A stretch of DNA of 64,000 nt from Streptosporangiaceae bacterium NEAU-GS5 (GTDB taxonomy: Bacteria > Actinomycetota > Actinomycetes > Streptosporangiales > Streptosporangiaceae). Position numbers and translations under genes: made by a program. The notes under the pieces were generated by a model. The model made no database searches. It saw nothing but the letters and a program-made list of their open reading frames with translations, and was not told the origin of the DNA. Below, one piece after another: positions 17,603 to 27,251 of this stretch. Each line of letters opens with the position of its first letter. Within the stretch, counting starts at the first letter, position 1. Where the stretch lies: positions 62,001-126,000 of the forward strand of contig JAGFNW010000014.1 in the NCBI GenBank assembly GCA_017592665.1, in the 5' to 3' direction.

Positions 17603-19537
17603 GTGACCACGCTTCACCCTGCCCTGCCCGAATTCACCCAGCCGCAGAGCGAGTTCGCTCTGCTCGGGCTGCCCAAGCCGCTGGTGAGCGGGCTCGAACG
17701 GCAGGGCATCACGGCGCCGTTCCCGATCCAGCGGGCCGCAATCCCCGACATCCTGGCGGGAAACGACGTCCTCGGCCGCGGCCAGACCGGCTCCGGCAAG
17801 ACCCTGGCGTTCGGCCTGCCCATGATGGTCCGGATCTCCGGCGACAAGGCCCGGCCCAAGCGTCCGCGCGCCATCATCCTCGTCCCCACGCGTGAGCTGG
17901 CCCTTCAGGTCAACGACGCGCTCGAACCGCTCGGCCGCGGCCTGTCGCTGCGGATGAAGACCGTCGTCGGCGGCATGTCGATGGGCAAGCAGATCGAGGC
18001 CCTGCGCCGCGGCGTCGAGGTCGTGGTCGCCACGCCCGGCCGGCTCACCGACCTCATGCGCCAGGGCGAGTGCTACCTCGACGACGTCCAGGTGACCGTG
18101 CTCGACGAGGCCGACCACATGTGCGACCTGGGCTTCTTCCCTGTCGTCAGCTCGATCCTCGAGGAGACGCCGGCGGACGGCCAGCGGTTGCTGTTCTCGG
18201 CCACCCTGGACGGCGACGTCGACAAGCTCGTCGAGCGGTTCCTCAAGGACCCGGTGACCCATTCACTCGACCCCGCGACCTCGTCGGTCGACACGATGGA
18301 GCACCACCTGGTGCAGGTGCGTCGCGACGACAAGATCGACGTGACCGCCGAGATCGCCAACCGCGAGGGCCGGACCATCCTGTTCGTCCGCACCCAGCAC
18401 GGCGTCGACCGGGTCGTCAAGCAGCTGGCCCGGGTCGGCGTGAAGGCCGGCGGCCTGCACGGCGGCAAGCGGCAGAACCAGCGCACCCGCATCCTCGGCG
18501 AGTTCCGCGAGGGCAACGTCCAGGTCCTGGTGTGCACCGACGTCGCGGCCCGCGGCATCCACGTCGACGACGTGAGCCTGGTCCTGCACGTCGACCCGCC
18601 GTCGGACCACAAGAGCTACCTGCACCGCGGCGGCCGTACGGCCCGCGCGGGCGAGCGCGGCAGCGTGCTCACGCTGGTGATGCCGAACGAGCGGCGGTCG
18701 ACCGAGTCGATGGCCCGCAAGGCCGGCATTCAGGCGGAGCGGCACCGTGTCGCGCCCGGCGACCCGGTCCTCGCCGAGATCGCCGGCGCCCGTCAGCCGA
18801 GCGGCGAGTCGATCCCGGTCTGGGAGCCCGACGTGCGCAAGCCGCTGCGGGCGCGCCGTGAGAACGCGCACGGCGACGACTCTCCGCGATCCGAGCGCCC
18901 CCGCAGGGGCTACGACGGCTCCCGGCGTCCCCGCCGCTTCGACGGCCCGCGTGACGACCGCCGTTTCGACGGTCCGCGCGGTGAGCGTCGTTTCGACGGC
19001 CCGCGTGAGGAGCGTCGTTTCGACGGGCCTCGCGATGAGCGCCGCTCCGACGGCCCGCGTGACGACCGTCGCTTCGATGGTCCGCGTGAGCGTCGCTTCG
19101 ATGGGCCTCGCGATGAGCGCCGTTTCGACGGCCCGCGCGGTGAGCGTCGCTTCGAAGGTCCGCGTGAGGAGCGTCGTTTCGACGGCCCGCGTGACGACCG
19201 CCGTTTCGACGGCCCTCGCGATGATCGCCGCGTCGACGGGCCCCGGCCCGAGCGTCACTTCGACGGCCCGCGCGGTGAGCGCCGGTTCGACGGTCCCCGG
19301 TCGTCCGAGCGTCGCTTCGACGGGCCCCGGCCTGAGCGTCGCTTCGATGGCCCCCGGTCCGAGCGCCGGTTCGACGGGCCTCGGCCGGAGCGTCGTTTCG
19401 ACGGGCCCCGGCCTGAGCGTCGCTTCGAAGGTCCGAGGTCCGAGCGCCGGTTCGACGGGCCGCGGGAGCGCGGGTCGGCCGAGCGCCGGCCGCGCTGGAC
19501 GGGCGAGGAGCGCCGTACGCGCCGCAGCGGCGCCTGA
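17603..19537 (+). CDS. DEAD-box ATP-dependent RNA helicase with repetitive Arg-rich tail
   Basis: 644 aa. Helicase core of about residues 20-400: Q motif with FPIQRAAIPDIL, Walker A GQTGSGKTLAF, DEAD in VTVLDEADHMCDLGFFP, SAT in LLFSATLDGD, and domain 2 with TDVAARGIHVDDV and YLHRGGRTARAG. From about residue 445 the tail is nearly all RRFDGPR(D/G/P)(E/D) repeats. Such proteins unwind structured RNA in ribosome assembly, RNA decay or cold adaptation; basic RG-type tails bind RNA nonspecifically and can drive condensates. GTG 17603 gives MTTLHPALPEF, preceded by GAAAGG. Confidence 0.92.
   Translation: MTTLHPALPEFTQPQSEFALLGLPKPLVSGLERQGITAPFPIQRAAIPDILAGNDVLGRGQTGSGKTLAFGLPMMVRISGDKARPKRPRAIILVPTRELALQVNDALEPLGRGLSLRMKTVVGGMSMGKQIEALRRGVEVVVATPGRLTDLMRQGECYLDDVQVTVLDEADHMCDLGFFPVVSSILEETPADGQRLLFSATLDGDVDKLVERFLKDPVTHSLDPATSSVDTMEHHLVQVRRDDKIDVTAEIANREGRTILFVRTQHGVDRVVKQLARVGVKAGGLHGGKRQNQRTRILGEFREGNVQVLVCTDVAARGIHVDDVSLVLHVDPPSDHKSYLHRGGRTARAGERGSVLTLVMPNERRSTESMARKAGIQAERHRVAPGDPVLAEIAGARQPSGESIPVWEPDVRKPLRARRENAHGDDSPRSERPRRGYDGSRRPRRFDGPRDDRRFDGPRGERRFDGPREERRFDGPRDERRSDGPRDDRRFDGPRERRFDGPRDERRFDGPRGERRFEGPREERRFDGPRDDRRFDGPRDDRRVDGPRPERHFDGPRGERRFDGPRSSERRFDGPRPERRFDGPRSERRFDGPRPERRFDGPRPERRFEGPRSERRFDGPRERGSAERRPRWTGEERRTRRSGA
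18940..19486 (+). repeat. Tandem coding repeat (RRFDGPRxE units) in helicase tail
   Basis: About twenty imperfect units of 24-27 bases encode RRFDGPR followed by one to three variable residues (DE, GE, EE, PE, SE). Unit boundaries vary by whole codons, so the frame is kept. Such arrays change length by slippage or recombination. The protein segment is low complexity, highly charged and probably disordered. Confidence 0.85.
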
Positions 19538-19551
19538 CAAAAGCCAGACCG

Positions 19552-19583
19552 AACGCCCGCCGGCACATGCCGGCGGGCGTTTC
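19552..19583 (+). terminator. Intrinsic terminator after helicase gene
   Basis: Perfect 14-bp stem: AACGCCCGCCGGCA pairs with TGCCGGCGGGCGTT around a CA centre, followed by TTTC. It begins 14 bases after the helicase stop and separates this unit from the oligosaccharide transport operon. Confidence 0.85.
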
Positions 19584-19602
19584 GCGTTCCAGTGGCGAGC
19601 GG

Positions 19603-19631
19603 TTGACACGCCTGACACGGAATCGTACGGT
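19603..19631 (+). promoter_or_regulatory. Housekeeping-type promoter of the transport/mannanase operon
   Basis: TTGACA (19603-19608), a 17-base spacer and TACGGT (19626-19631) give a near-consensus SigA/HrdB promoter. The predicted transcript has about 105 bases of leader, which contains the palindromes listed separately. It is the best -35/-10 pair I see in the window. Confidence 0.75.
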
Positions 19632-19643
19632 CGGGGAACTTAC

Positions 19644-19697
19644 CCGGTTCAGCAGTTCAACGGAACCGGATAAGGTCTGTCGCTGACAACGTTGTCA
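19644..19697 (+). promoter_or_regulatory. LacI-type operator and inverted repeat in the leader
   Basis: TGACAACGTTGTCA (19684-19697) is a perfect 14-bp palindrome with a central CG, the hallmark of LacI-family operators that control sugar uptake in actinomycetes. A second inverted repeat CCGGTTC-N12-GAACCGG lies at 19644-19669. Both are downstream of the predicted transcription start, so a bound repressor would act as a roadblock. No LacI-family gene is in the window, so the regulator must be encoded elsewhere. Confidence 0.65.
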
Positions 19698-19741
19698 GAG
19701 TTCCTGCCATCGTTCCCCCACCTGACCTGGAGGACGAACCC

Positions 19742-21439
19742 GTGAAGCTCGTTCATGGGCGGTTATCCGCCGTCGCCACGGCCGGCATCGCGCTGGCCCT
19801 CAGCGTCTCCTGCAGCTCCGGCAAGGCCCCGCTCACCGCGGGCGGTGCCGCGCCCAAATCCGCGGCCCCGGCCGCCCAGCGCGTGCTGAACGTCTACAGC
19901 GGCGCGAGCGGCCAGTTCACCCAGAACTTCAACCCCATCGGCGTCGGCATCACGCCCCTGAACGGTACATACGGCGTCATCTACGAGCCGCTGATGTTCT
20001 TCAACCAGGCCCGCGCCGACGACGTCCAGCCGCTGCTCGCCACCGGCTACGAGTTCGGCGACAACGGCAGGTCGCTGACCTTCGCCATCCGCCAGGGCGT
20101 CACGTGGCACGACGGACAGCCGTTCACCACCGACGACGTGGTCTTCAACTTCACCTACCGGCAGACAAACAAGGACCTGAACACGGCCCAGCCGTTCTCC
20201 CTCGTCACCTCGGTCGCCAAGCTCGACGACACGCACGTCAAGGTCACCTTCTCCGAGCCCGTCTACACCTGGCTGTGGCAGATCGCCGGGCAGACGTGGA
20301 TGGTGCCCAAGCACATCTGGGAGAAGATCACCTCCCCGAACAAGGAGACCAACCCGGCGCCGGTCGGGACCGGGCCGTTCATGTTCGGCACGTTCACGGC
20401 GCAGAGCTACACCTTCAAGAAGAATCCGCACTACTGGGAGCCGGACAAGCCGAAGATCGCGGGGCTGCGCTACTTCTCCTACAACACCGGCGACGCCGCC
20501 GTCAGCGCCCTCGCGGCCGGGCAGCTCGACTGGTCGGGCCTGTTCATCCCCGACCCGCAGGCCCAGTACGTCTCCAAGGACCCCGACCACAACAAGTTCC
20601 TCAACGAGTCCTTCCTCTACGTCACGAACCTGATCCCCAACCTGACCAAGGCGCCGCTCGACGACCTCGCCGTCCGCCAGGCGGTCAACGTGGCCCTCGA
20701 CCGCGAGAAGATCATCAAGCTGGCGTTCGCCGGGCTCGGCACCATGCCGAGCCCGCTCGAGCTCGCGCTGCCGGTCTACAAGGACTACGTCTCGCCCAAG
20801 TACGCGACCGCGGCCCTCGACTACAACCCCGACCAGGCCAGGCAGATCCTCGAGTCGGCCGGATACGCCAAGGGCGCCGACGGCTACTACGAGAAGGACG
20901 GCAAGCGGCTGTCGATCACCTGCCACGTCATCACCGGCTGGAACGACTACATCAGCACCATGCAGATCGTGAAGCAGGAGCTGAAGGACGTCGGCATCGA
21001 GTTCAAGACGAAGGAGGTGTCCTACAACGCGTTCATCAACATCCAGCAGAAGGGTGACTTCGAGATGGTCATCTGGAACGGCTGGGGCGGCCCGTCGCCG
21101 TACTTCATGTACAACAACATCCTCAACAGCGAGAGCATCCCGCCGAACAACCAGAACATGGCACGCTGGCGCAACACCCAGGTGGACGCCGCGCTGAAGG
21201 CCATCGCCGCGATCCCGCCGGAGAACGTGGACGCCATCAAGCAGGAGATCTTCAAGATCCAGGATCAGCTGATGGCCGAGCTGCCGTACATCCCGGTCCA
21301 GCAGTCGAGCTCGCTGGCCGAGTTCAGGACCGTGAACGCCACCGGCTGGCCGACCGAGGACAACCCGTACGCGCTGGCGCTGCCGTTCTCCATCCCCGAC
21401 AACGGGATCATCGCGAAGAACCTCGTGCCCACTCCGTAG
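19742..21439 (+). CDS. Family 5 extracellular solute-binding lipoprotein
   Basis: 565 aa. Signal peptide with a Cys at about residue 24 (ALSVSCSSG, an imperfect lipobox), then a Ser/Ala/Pro linker and an SBP_bac_5 domain with IRQGVTWHDGQPFTTDDVVF, PVGTGPFMFG and AVRQAVNVALDREKII. Such proteins feed peptides, nickel or oligosaccharides to Opp-type importers. Because a secreted mannanase ends this operon and a LacI-type operator precedes it, beta-manno-oligosaccharides are my preferred ligand (inference; compare Thermotoga transporters of this family). The GTG start has GGAGGA upstream. Codon 8 is TTA (19763-19765), a rare codon suggesting bldA dependence. Confidence 0.88.
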   Translation: MKLVHGRLSAVATAGIALALSVSCSSGKAPLTAGGAAPKSAAPAAQRVLNVYSGASGQFTQNFNPIGVGITPLNGTYGVIYEPLMFFNQARADDVQPLLATGYEFGDNGRSLTFAIRQGVTWHDGQPFTTDDVVFNFTYRQTNKDLNTAQPFSLVTSVAKLDDTHVKVTFSEPVYTWLWQIAGQTWMVPKHIWEKITSPNKETNPAPVGTGPFMFGTFTAQSYTFKKNPHYWEPDKPKIAGLRYFSYNTGDAAVSALAAGQLDWSGLFIPDPQAQYVSKDPDHNKFLNESFLYVTNLIPNLTKAPLDDLAVRQAVNVALDREKIIKLAFAGLGTMPSPLELALPVYKDYVSPKYATAALDYNPDQARQILESAGYAKGADGYYEKDGKRLSITCHVITGWNDYISTMQIVKQELKDVGIEFKTKEVSYNAFINIQQKGDFEMVIWNGWGGPSPYFMYNNILNSESIPPNNQNMARWRNTQVDAALKAIAAIPPENVDAIKQEIFKIQDQLMAELPYIPVQQSSSLAEFRTVNATGWPTEDNPYALALPFSIPDNGIIAKNLVPTP

Positions 21440-21452
21440 AAGGGCACGTCAC

Positions 21453-22439
21453 GTGGCATACGTCTGGCGGAAGCTGGGCTTCTACACGGTGGCCCTGTGG
21501 GTCGCGGTCACCTTGAACTTCCTGATCCCGCGGCTGATCAGGGGCAATCCGGTCGACATCATGCTGGCCAAGTTCGCCAACACCCAGCCGGTGCCGCCGG
21601 ATGCCCGGCACGCGCTCGAGGTGGCCTTCGGGGTCACCAACGACCCCGTCTACCTGCAGTATTTTCACTACCTCGGGCAGCTGGCCCACGGCGAGCTGGG
21701 CCTGTCGGTCACCTACTACCCGGTCTCGGTGAGCGAGGTGATCGCGCAGGCCCTGCCGTGGACGGTGGCGCTGGCCACGCTCTCCCTGCTGATCACGGTG
21801 GTGCTCGGGCTGGGGCTCGGCACGCTGGCCGGTTGGCGGCGCGGCAGCGCGCTCGACGCCGTCATCCCGGCCACCACGTTCCTGGCGGCCATGCCGTACT
21901 TCTGGCTGGCCCTGGTGTTCGTCTACGTCTTCGGGATCGTGCTGCGCTGGTTCCCGACGGCGGGCGGCTACGACTACGCCCACGTGGCGTACGGGGACGG
22001 CACGGCCTTCCTCGGCAGCGTCCTGTACTACGGGGCCATGCCGGCGCTGACCGTGGTCGTGTCGGGCGTGGCCGGGTGGCTGCTCGGCATGCGCAACATG
22101 ATGGTGTCGACCATGGCCGAGGACTACGTGGTGATGGCCGAGGCCAAGGGGCTGTCGCCGCGGCGCATCATGCTGAACTACGCGGCGCGGAACGCCGTGC
22201 TGCCGAGCGTCGCCGGGTTCGCGGTGTCGCTCGGCTTCGTGGTCAGCGGCCTGGTCGCCACCGAGATCGTCTTCTCCTATCCCGGCATCGGCTACGCCCT
22301 GGTCCAGGCCGTCGGCAACGCCGACTACCCGCTCATGCAGGGCATCTTCCTGGTCGTCTCGATCGCCGTGCTGGCCGCCAACCTGCTGGTCGACCTGCTG
22401 TACGTCCTGGTCGACCCGCGGACGAGGAGGTCCGCATGA
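21453..22439 (+). CDS. Opp/Dpp-type ABC transporter permease (OppB-like)
   Basis: 328 aa, six helices. Typical OppB N-terminus (RKLGFYTVALWVAVTLNFLIPRLI) with a large external loop, then the BPD_transp_1 domain with the EAA loop around EDYVVMAEAKGLSPRRIMLNYAARNA, which contacts the ATPases. GTG start 13 bases after the binding-protein gene; the end overlaps the next permease gene (ATGA). Confidence 0.93.
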   Translation: MAYVWRKLGFYTVALWVAVTLNFLIPRLIRGNPVDIMLAKFANTQPVPPDARHALEVAFGVTNDPVYLQYFHYLGQLAHGELGLSVTYYPVSVSEVIAQALPWTVALATLSLLITVVLGLGLGTLAGWRRGSALDAVIPATTFLAAMPYFWLALVFVYVFGIVLRWFPTAGGYDYAHVAYGDGTAFLGSVLYYGAMPALTVVVSGVAGWLLGMRNMMVSTMAEDYVVMAEAKGLSPRRIMLNYAARNAVLPSVAGFAVSLGFVVSGLVATEIVFSYPGIGYALVQAVGNADYPLMQGIFLVVSIAVLAANLLVDLLYVLVDPRTRRSA

Positions 22440-23251
22440 GCGGGAAGCTCAGGTTCGGGCTGGGGATCGTCGGGTTCTTCCTGCTCGCGGCGATCTTCGG
22501 GCCGATCTTCGGCGGCGACCCGGACGCGATCGGCGACGACGCGCTGGCCGCGCCGTCGGCCGCGCACTGGCTGGGCACCACCGACACGGCCCAGGACGTG
22601 CTGGCGCAGCTCGTGCACGCCACCCGCGGGTCCATGCTGATCGGGCTGTCGGTGGGCGTGCTGTCGGTCACGGTGGCCTTGTTCGTGGGGGTGGTGGGCG
22701 GGTATCTGGGTGGTTGGCTGGACGAGTCGTTCTCACTGCTCAGCAACGTGTTCCTGGTCATTCCGGCGCTCCCGCTGCTGATCCTCGTCAACGACTACGT
22801 CGAGAGCACGGGCCCGGCCGTGTTCGCCCTGACCATCACGATCATCAGCTGGGCAGGTCCGGCGCGGGTCATCCGGGCCCAGACCCTGTCGCTGCGCAAC
22901 CGCGACTACGTCGACGCGGCCAGGGTCACCGGCGAGCGGCGCTGGCGGATCATGGTGTTCGAGATCCTGCCCAACCTCGTGCCGATCATCGCGGCCAACT
23001 TCGTGTTCGCGGTGATCGGCGGCGTGCTGCTGGACGCGGCGCTGTCGTTCCTCGGCCTGGCCGGAGGCTCGTCGGGGTCGTGGGGCGGCATGCTGTTCTT
23101 CGCCCAGAACGCCTCGGCGCTGCAGCGCGGCGCGTGGTGGTGGTTCGTGCCGCCGGGCCTCTGCGTGGCCCTGCTCGGGGCGGGCCTGTCCCTGATCAAC
23201 TTCGGCATCGACGAGAAGATGAACCCCCGGCTCCGCAGGACGGTCACATGA
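22436..23251 (+). CDS. Opp/Dpp-type ABC transporter permease (OppC-like)
   Basis: 271 aa, six helices. [19 protein letters not shown] is the typical OppC extracytoplasmic motif, and [24 protein letters not shown] is the EAA coupling loop. Pairs with the upstream permease. ATG overlaps the upstream stop, and the 3' end overlaps the ATPase gene. Confidence 0.93.
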   Translation: MSGKLRFGLGIVGFFLLAAIFGPIFGGDPDAIGDDALAAPSAAHWLGTTDTAQDVLAQLVHATRGSMLIGLSVGVLSVTVALFVGVVGGYLGGWLDESFSLLSNVFLVIPALPLLILVNDYVESTGPAVFALTITIISWAGPARVIRAQTLSLRNRDYVDAARVTGERRWRIMVFEILPNLVPIIAANFVFAVIGGVLLDAALSFLGLAGGSSGSWGGMLFFAQNASALQRGAWWWFVPPGLCVALLGAGLSLINFGIDEKMNPRLRRTVT

Positions 23252-24225
23252 GCGTGTTAGAGGTCGAAAATCTGAGCGTCTCGTACGGCACGGCCGTGCA
23301 CGCCGTACGGGACGTGAGCCTCTCCCTGGAGCGCGGCGAGGTGCTGGGCATCGCGGGGGAGAGCGGCTGCGGCAAGTCCACCCTGGCGTACGCGATCACC
23401 CGCCTGCTCCGCCCGCCGGCGCGGATCACCGCCGGGCGGGTGGTCTTCGGCGGGGACACCGACGTGCTGGCCCTCGACGGCGAGGAGCTGCGCGCGTTCC
23501 GGTGGCGGCGGATCGCCATGGTGTTCCAGAGCGCCATGAACGCCCTCAATCCCGTCATATCCGTACGCCGCCAGCTGGCCGACGTGCTGATCACGCACGA
23601 GCCGTCCATGACCGGCAAGGAGCGCGAGGAGCGCTGCGCCGAGCTGCTCGACCTGGTCGGGATCGACCGGCGGCGGCTGTCGGCGTATCCGCACGAGCTG
23701 TCCGGCGGCATGCGGCAGCGGGTGCTGATCGCCATGGCGATGGCGCTCAACCCGGACGTGGTCATCCTCGACGAGCCCACCACCGCCCTCGACGTGATCG
23801 TCCAGCGGGACATCCTCGAGGAGATCGACCGGCTGCGCGAGATGTTCGGGTTCGCCGTCGTCTTCATCACCCACGACCTGTCGCTGCTGCTGGAGATCAG
23901 CGACCGCCTGGCCATCATGTACGGCGGCCGCATCGTCGAACGCGGCACGGCGCGCGAGCTGCTGACCAGGCCGCGGCATCCCTACACGCAAGGCCTGCTG
24001 CGCTCGTTCCCCAGCCTGCGGGGGGAGCGCCGGGAGCTGCGCGGATTGCCCGGCAGCCCGCCCGACCTGGCCGATCTGTCACCCGGGTGCCCGTTCGCGC
24101 CGCGCTGCCCGAAGGCATACGAGCCCTGCTGGGAGATCACGCCTTTGCTGGACGAGACCGGGGTCGCCTGCTACAAGGCGGAGCCGTCGATTGGGGAGGT
24201 CCAGTGCTTGCCGTCGACCACGTGA
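23248..24225 (+). CDS. Opp/Dpp-type ABC ATPase (OppD-like)
   Basis: 325 aa. Walker [15 protein letters not shown], signature [16 protein letters not shown], Walker [13 protein letters not shown] and switch His in [15 protein letters not shown]. The C-terminal oligopeptide-transport domain has [17 protein letters not shown] and a Cys cluster ([16 protein letters not shown]) typical of OppD/DppD, where it may bind an Fe-S cluster. Codon 4 is TTA (23257-23259). Overlaps the upstream permease (ATGA) and the next ATPase by 22 bases. Confidence 0.93.
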   Translation: MSVLEVENLSVSYGTAVHAVRDVSLSLERGEVLGIAGESGCGKSTLAYAITRLLRPPARITAGRVVFGGDTDVLALDGEELRAFRWRRIAMVFQSAMNALNPVISVRRQLADVLITHEPSMTGKEREERCAELLDLVGIDRRRLSAYPHELSGGMRQRVLIAMAMALNPDVVILDEPTTALDVIVQRDILEEIDRLREMFGFAVVFITHDLSLLLEISDRLAIMYGGRIVERGTARELLTRPRHPYTQGLLRSFPSLRGERRELRGLPGSPPDLADLSPGCPFAPRCPKAYEPCWEITPLLDETGVACYKAEPSIGEVQCLPSTT

Positions 24226-24950
24226 GCAAGCACTTCACGATCCGCGACGGCCGGCGGCGCGAGGTCCTGAAGGCCGTCGACGACGTGTCGTTCGAGCTGC
24301 GGTCGGGGGAGACCACGGCCCTGGTGGGGGAGAGCGGCAGCGGCAAGTCGACGATCGCGCGCATGCTGGCCCGCCTGGCCGTACCGACCTCGGGCGAGAT
24401 CCGGCTCGACGGCGCGCTGGTGCGGTCGGCGCGGCGCTACCGCAAGGACGTCCAGATGGTGTTCCAGGATCCGTTCGCGTCGCTCAATCCGGCGCACACG
24501 ATCGGCTACTGCCTCACCCGGCCGCTGCGCGTCCACAAGATGCCCGGGACGGCCGAAGAGCTGCTCGAACGCGTCAACCTGCCAACGGCCTACGTACGGA
24601 AATATCCGCACGAGCTGTCGGGCGGGCAGCGCCAGCGTGTGGCCATCGCCCGCGCGCTCGCCCCGCGCCCGCGCGTCCTGCTGGCGGACGAGCCCGTCTC
24701 GATGCTGGACGTGTCGATCCGGCTTGAGATCCTCAACCTGATCGACCAGCTCAAACGAGAGGAGGATCTGGCCGTCCTCTACGTCACCCACGACCTCGCG
24801 ACGGCCCGCCACTTCGCCTCGACGGTCCTGGTCATGCTCCGCGGCCGGATCGTGGAACGCGGCGAGGCCGACGAGGTCATCCTGCGCCCGGCGCACGAGT
24901 ACACGCGGCGGCTCGCGGCCGCCGCCCCCGACCCCTACCGCAACATCTGA
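24204..24950 (+). CDS. Opp/Dpp-type ABC ATPase (OppF-like)
   Basis: 248 aa. Walker [15 protein letters not shown], signature [16 protein letters not shown], Walker [13 protein letters not shown], switch His in [13 protein letters not shown]. Second ATPase of the importer; it is shorter than OppD and lacks the Cys-rich C-terminal domain. The GTG at 24204 is preceded by GGGGAGG (24193-24199), which decides the start inside the end of the upstream gene. Confidence 0.9.
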   Translation: MLAVDHVSKHFTIRDGRRREVLKAVDDVSFELRSGETTALVGESGSGKSTIARMLARLAVPTSGEIRLDGALVRSARRYRKDVQMVFQDPFASLNPAHTIGYCLTRPLRVHKMPGTAEELLERVNLPTAYVRKYPHELSGGQRQRVAIARALAPRPRVLLADEPVSMLDVSIRLEILNLIDQLKREEDLAVLYVTHDLATARHFASTVLVMLRGRIVERGEADEVILRPAHEYTRRLAAAAPDPYRNI

Positions 24951-24974
24951 CGCATATCGGAATCTAGGAGAGAC

Positions 24975-26858
24975 ATGTCCCGCAGAGCCCTGACCGCTCT
25001 GCTGTGCCTGCTGGTGACCCTCGCCATCCCGTTACCGGCGCACGCCGGCGCCGGGGGCGGCTTCGTCACACGCCAGGGCAGCAACCTGACGCTGAACGGC
25101 ACGACCTTCCGCTTCTTCGGCAGCAACAACTACTACCTCGCCTACCAGTCGCGCGCCATGGCCGACGACGTCTTCAAAGACGCCAAGGCGGCCGGGTTCA
25201 CCGTGATCCGCACCTGGGGCTGGCTGGACACGCCGACCAACGGCGTGCAGTTCCAGACCTGGGACGGCGGCGTCCCCGCCTACAACGACGGCCCGAACGG
25301 GCTCGAGCGCCTCGACTACGTGCTGTACAAGGCGCGGCAGAACGGGATCAAACTGATCATCCCGTTCACCAACAACTGGGGCGACTTCGGGGGCATGGAC
25401 CAGTACGTCCGCGTCGCCGGCAAGACCTACCACGACGACTTCTACACCGACCCGACGGTCAGGGGCTGGTTCAAGGCGTACATCTCCCACCTGCTGAACC
25501 GGACCAACACGCTGACCGGTGTGAAGTACAAGGACGACCCCACGGTCATGACCTGGGAGCTGGCCAACGAGCCGCGCTGCGGCGGCTCGGGCGCGTTCCC
25601 CGTGTCCCCGGGCTGCTCCTGGCGGAGCACTTTGGCCTGGGCCGACGAGATGAGCCGGCACATCAAGTCGATCGACCACCACCACCTGGTCTCGGTCGGC
25701 GACGAGGGCTTCACCTGTGACGCCGTCGGCACCGACGACTTCATGGCCAACTGCGGCGCCGGAATCGACAACGCCAAGCTGACCGCGCTCCCGGCGATCG
25801 ACTCGATGTCGTTCCACCTGTATCCGGACGGCTGGGGCAAGACGGTCGACTGGGGCACCCAGTGGATCATCGATCACGTCAAGACCGCCAAGCGGCTCAA
25901 CAAGGCCGTGACGTTCGGTGAGTTCGGGCTCAAGGACAAGGCGACGCGCAACCCCGTCTACAGGACGTGGATGGACGCCTTCAAGGGAGGCAACGGCTTC
26001 CTCTACTGGATCCTGTCGGGCTCGCAGGACGACGGCACGCTCTATCCGGATTTCGACGGGTTCACCGTCTACTGCCCCACGCCGGTCTGCCAGACCGTCA
26101 CGAACGCGGGCACGGAGCTGCTCCACGGCCAGCGGACGCTGCCTCCGGTGGCCGACAACGACACGGCGGTCACCGAGTTCAACACGCCCGTCACGGTCAA
26201 GCCGCTGGCCAACGACATCGCCTACCGGACGTACCTGAAGCCGTCCACGATCGCGCTCACCGGGACCGGGTTCACGCTCAGCGGCGACACCGTCACGTTC
26301 ACTCCTGCGCCGGGATTCGTCGGCAAGGCGACCGCGCATTACACGGTCAAGGACGCCGCCGGCCACCGGTCGAACACGGCCGACATCGTGGTCACGGTCA
26401 AGCCCGACCCGACCGCGGCGATCGCCGTCGAGTCGTGGGAGGACGGCATCGGCGCCTGGGCGCCGGGCAACTGGCAGGCCAACGCCGGCACGGTCGCCCA
26501 GACGCCGGACTTCCACACGGCCGGGTCGTTCGGCATGCACGTCAGCGCGGCGGACGGCGGCTGGTTCGGCACGACGTACACCACGCCGCTCGACCTCTCC
26601 GGCAAGTCCGCCTTCAAGTACGACCTGAAGACGGGCGCCACCGGCACGTCCACGGCGCTCGCCCTCCAGGTCGGGCCGTCGTTCACCTGGTGCCAGGGCC
26701 CCTTCACCTGGGTGCCGGAGAACGCCGCCACCCAGACCCTGGAGACCGACCTGTTCAACGGGGTCTCCTGTGACCAGGAGTCGCTGAAGGAGGTGCACGG
26801 GGTCCTGCTGTTCATCGGCTCGGGCGAGTTCGACATCGACAACCTGCGCGCCGAGTAG
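24975..26858 (+). CDS. Secreted GH5 mannan endo-1,4-beta-mannosidase, multidomain
   Basis: 627 aa. Sec signal peptide (residues 1-24, ending PAHA). The GH5 domain (about 28-395) shows [13 protein letters not shown], the acid/base Glu in WELANEPRC and the nucleophile Glu in [10 protein letters not shown], as in GH5 subfamily 7-type mannanases. A short bacterial Ig/cadherin-like module follows (VADNDTAV...[17 protein letters not shown]), then a C-terminal beta-sandwich of about 150 aa ([14 protein letters not shown] onward) that looks like a carbohydrate-binding module, possibly mannan-specific. It cuts beta-mannan outside the cell and presumably feeds the adjacent importer. AGGAG precedes the ATG. 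Codon 20, in the signal peptide, is TTA (25032-25034). Confidence 0.88.
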   Translation: MSRRALTALLCLLVTLAIPLPAHAGAGGGFVTRQGSNLTLNGTTFRFFGSNNYYLAYQSRAMADDVFKDAKAAGFTVIRTWGWLDTPTNGVQFQTWDGGVPAYNDGPNGLERLDYVLYKARQNGIKLIIPFTNNWGDFGGMDQYVRVAGKTYHDDFYTDPTVRGWFKAYISHLLNRTNTLTGVKYKDDPTVMTWELANEPRCGGSGAFPVSPGCSWRSTLAWADEMSRHIKSIDHHHLVSVGDEGFTCDAVGTDDFMANCGAGIDNAKLTALPAIDSMSFHLYPDGWGKTVDWGTQWIIDHVKTAKRLNKAVTFGEFGLKDKATRNPVYRTWMDAFKGGNGFLYWILSGSQDDGTLYPDFDGFTVYCPTPVCQTVTNAGTELLHGQRTLPPVADNDTAVTEFNTPVTVKPLANDIAYRTYLKPSTIALTGTGFTLSGDTVTFTPAPGFVGKATAHYTVKDAAGHRSNTADIVVTVKPDPTAAIAVESWEDGIGAWAPGNWQANAGTVAQTPDFHTAGSFGMHVSAADGGWFGTTYTTPLDLSGKSAFKYDLKTGATGTSTALALQVGPSFTWCQGPFTWVPENAATQTLETDLFNGVSCDQESLKEVHGVLLFIGSGEFDIDNLRAE

Positions 26859-26869
26859 GTCTGGATGCC

Positions 26870-26912
26870 CCGCCGCCCGCGCCAGGTCAGCACGCCTTGG
26901 CGCGGGCGGCGG
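26870..26912 (+). terminator. GC-rich terminator after mannanase
   Basis: CCGCCGCCCGCGCCA pairs perfectly with TGGCGCGGGCGGCGG (15 bp) around a 13-base loop, 11 bases after the mannanase stop. No U-run follows, so it is the U-less type common in actinomycetes. It ends the operon just before hisE. Confidence 0.75.
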
Positions 26913-26938
26913 CCCGCCTTCCGTTAGGCTGGGACCTC

Positions 26939-27202
26939 GTGAAGACGTTCGAGGAGCTGTACGCCGAGCTGGCCGAGAAGGCGCGCACCCGGCCCGCGGG
27001 GTCGGGCACCGTGGCCGCGCTCGACGCCGGCGTGCACGCCATCGGCAAGAAGGTGGTCGAGGAGGCGGCGGAGAGCTGGATGGCCGCCGAGCACGAGTCG
27101 GCCGACCGCGCCGCCGAGGAGATCTCGCAGCTGCTCTACCACGTGCAGGTCCTCATGATCGCCCGGGGGATCGGGCTGGATCAGGTCTACAAGCATCTGT
27201 AG
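26939..27202 (+). CDS. hisE: Phosphoribosyl-ATP pyrophosphatase
   Basis: 87 aa, all-alpha MazG-like enzyme of histidine synthesis (PR-ATP to PR-AMP). Conserved motifs are [14 protein letters not shown] and the metal-binding acidic helix [19 protein letters not shown]. The GTG at 26939 gives the normal N-terminus [10 protein letters not shown]. It is preceded by TAGGCT-N8, compatible with a leaderless promoter. Runs into hisG, as is usual in actinobacteria. Confidence 0.93.
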   Translation: MKTFEELYAELAEKARTRPAGSGTVAALDAGVHAIGKKVVEEAAESWMAAEHESADRAAEEISQLLYHVQVLMIARGIGLDQVYKHL

Positions 27203-27251
27203 CCGTAAAAATACGTTGCCGAGACCGACCCCCGAAGGATTCGCTGAGACC

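Noticed and set aside
19742-24950. Labelling the importer as an oligopeptide permease (opp) by homology
   Set aside because: Family 5 transporters also carry oligosaccharides, and the mannanase and LacI-type operator favour sugar, so no opp symbols were assigned.
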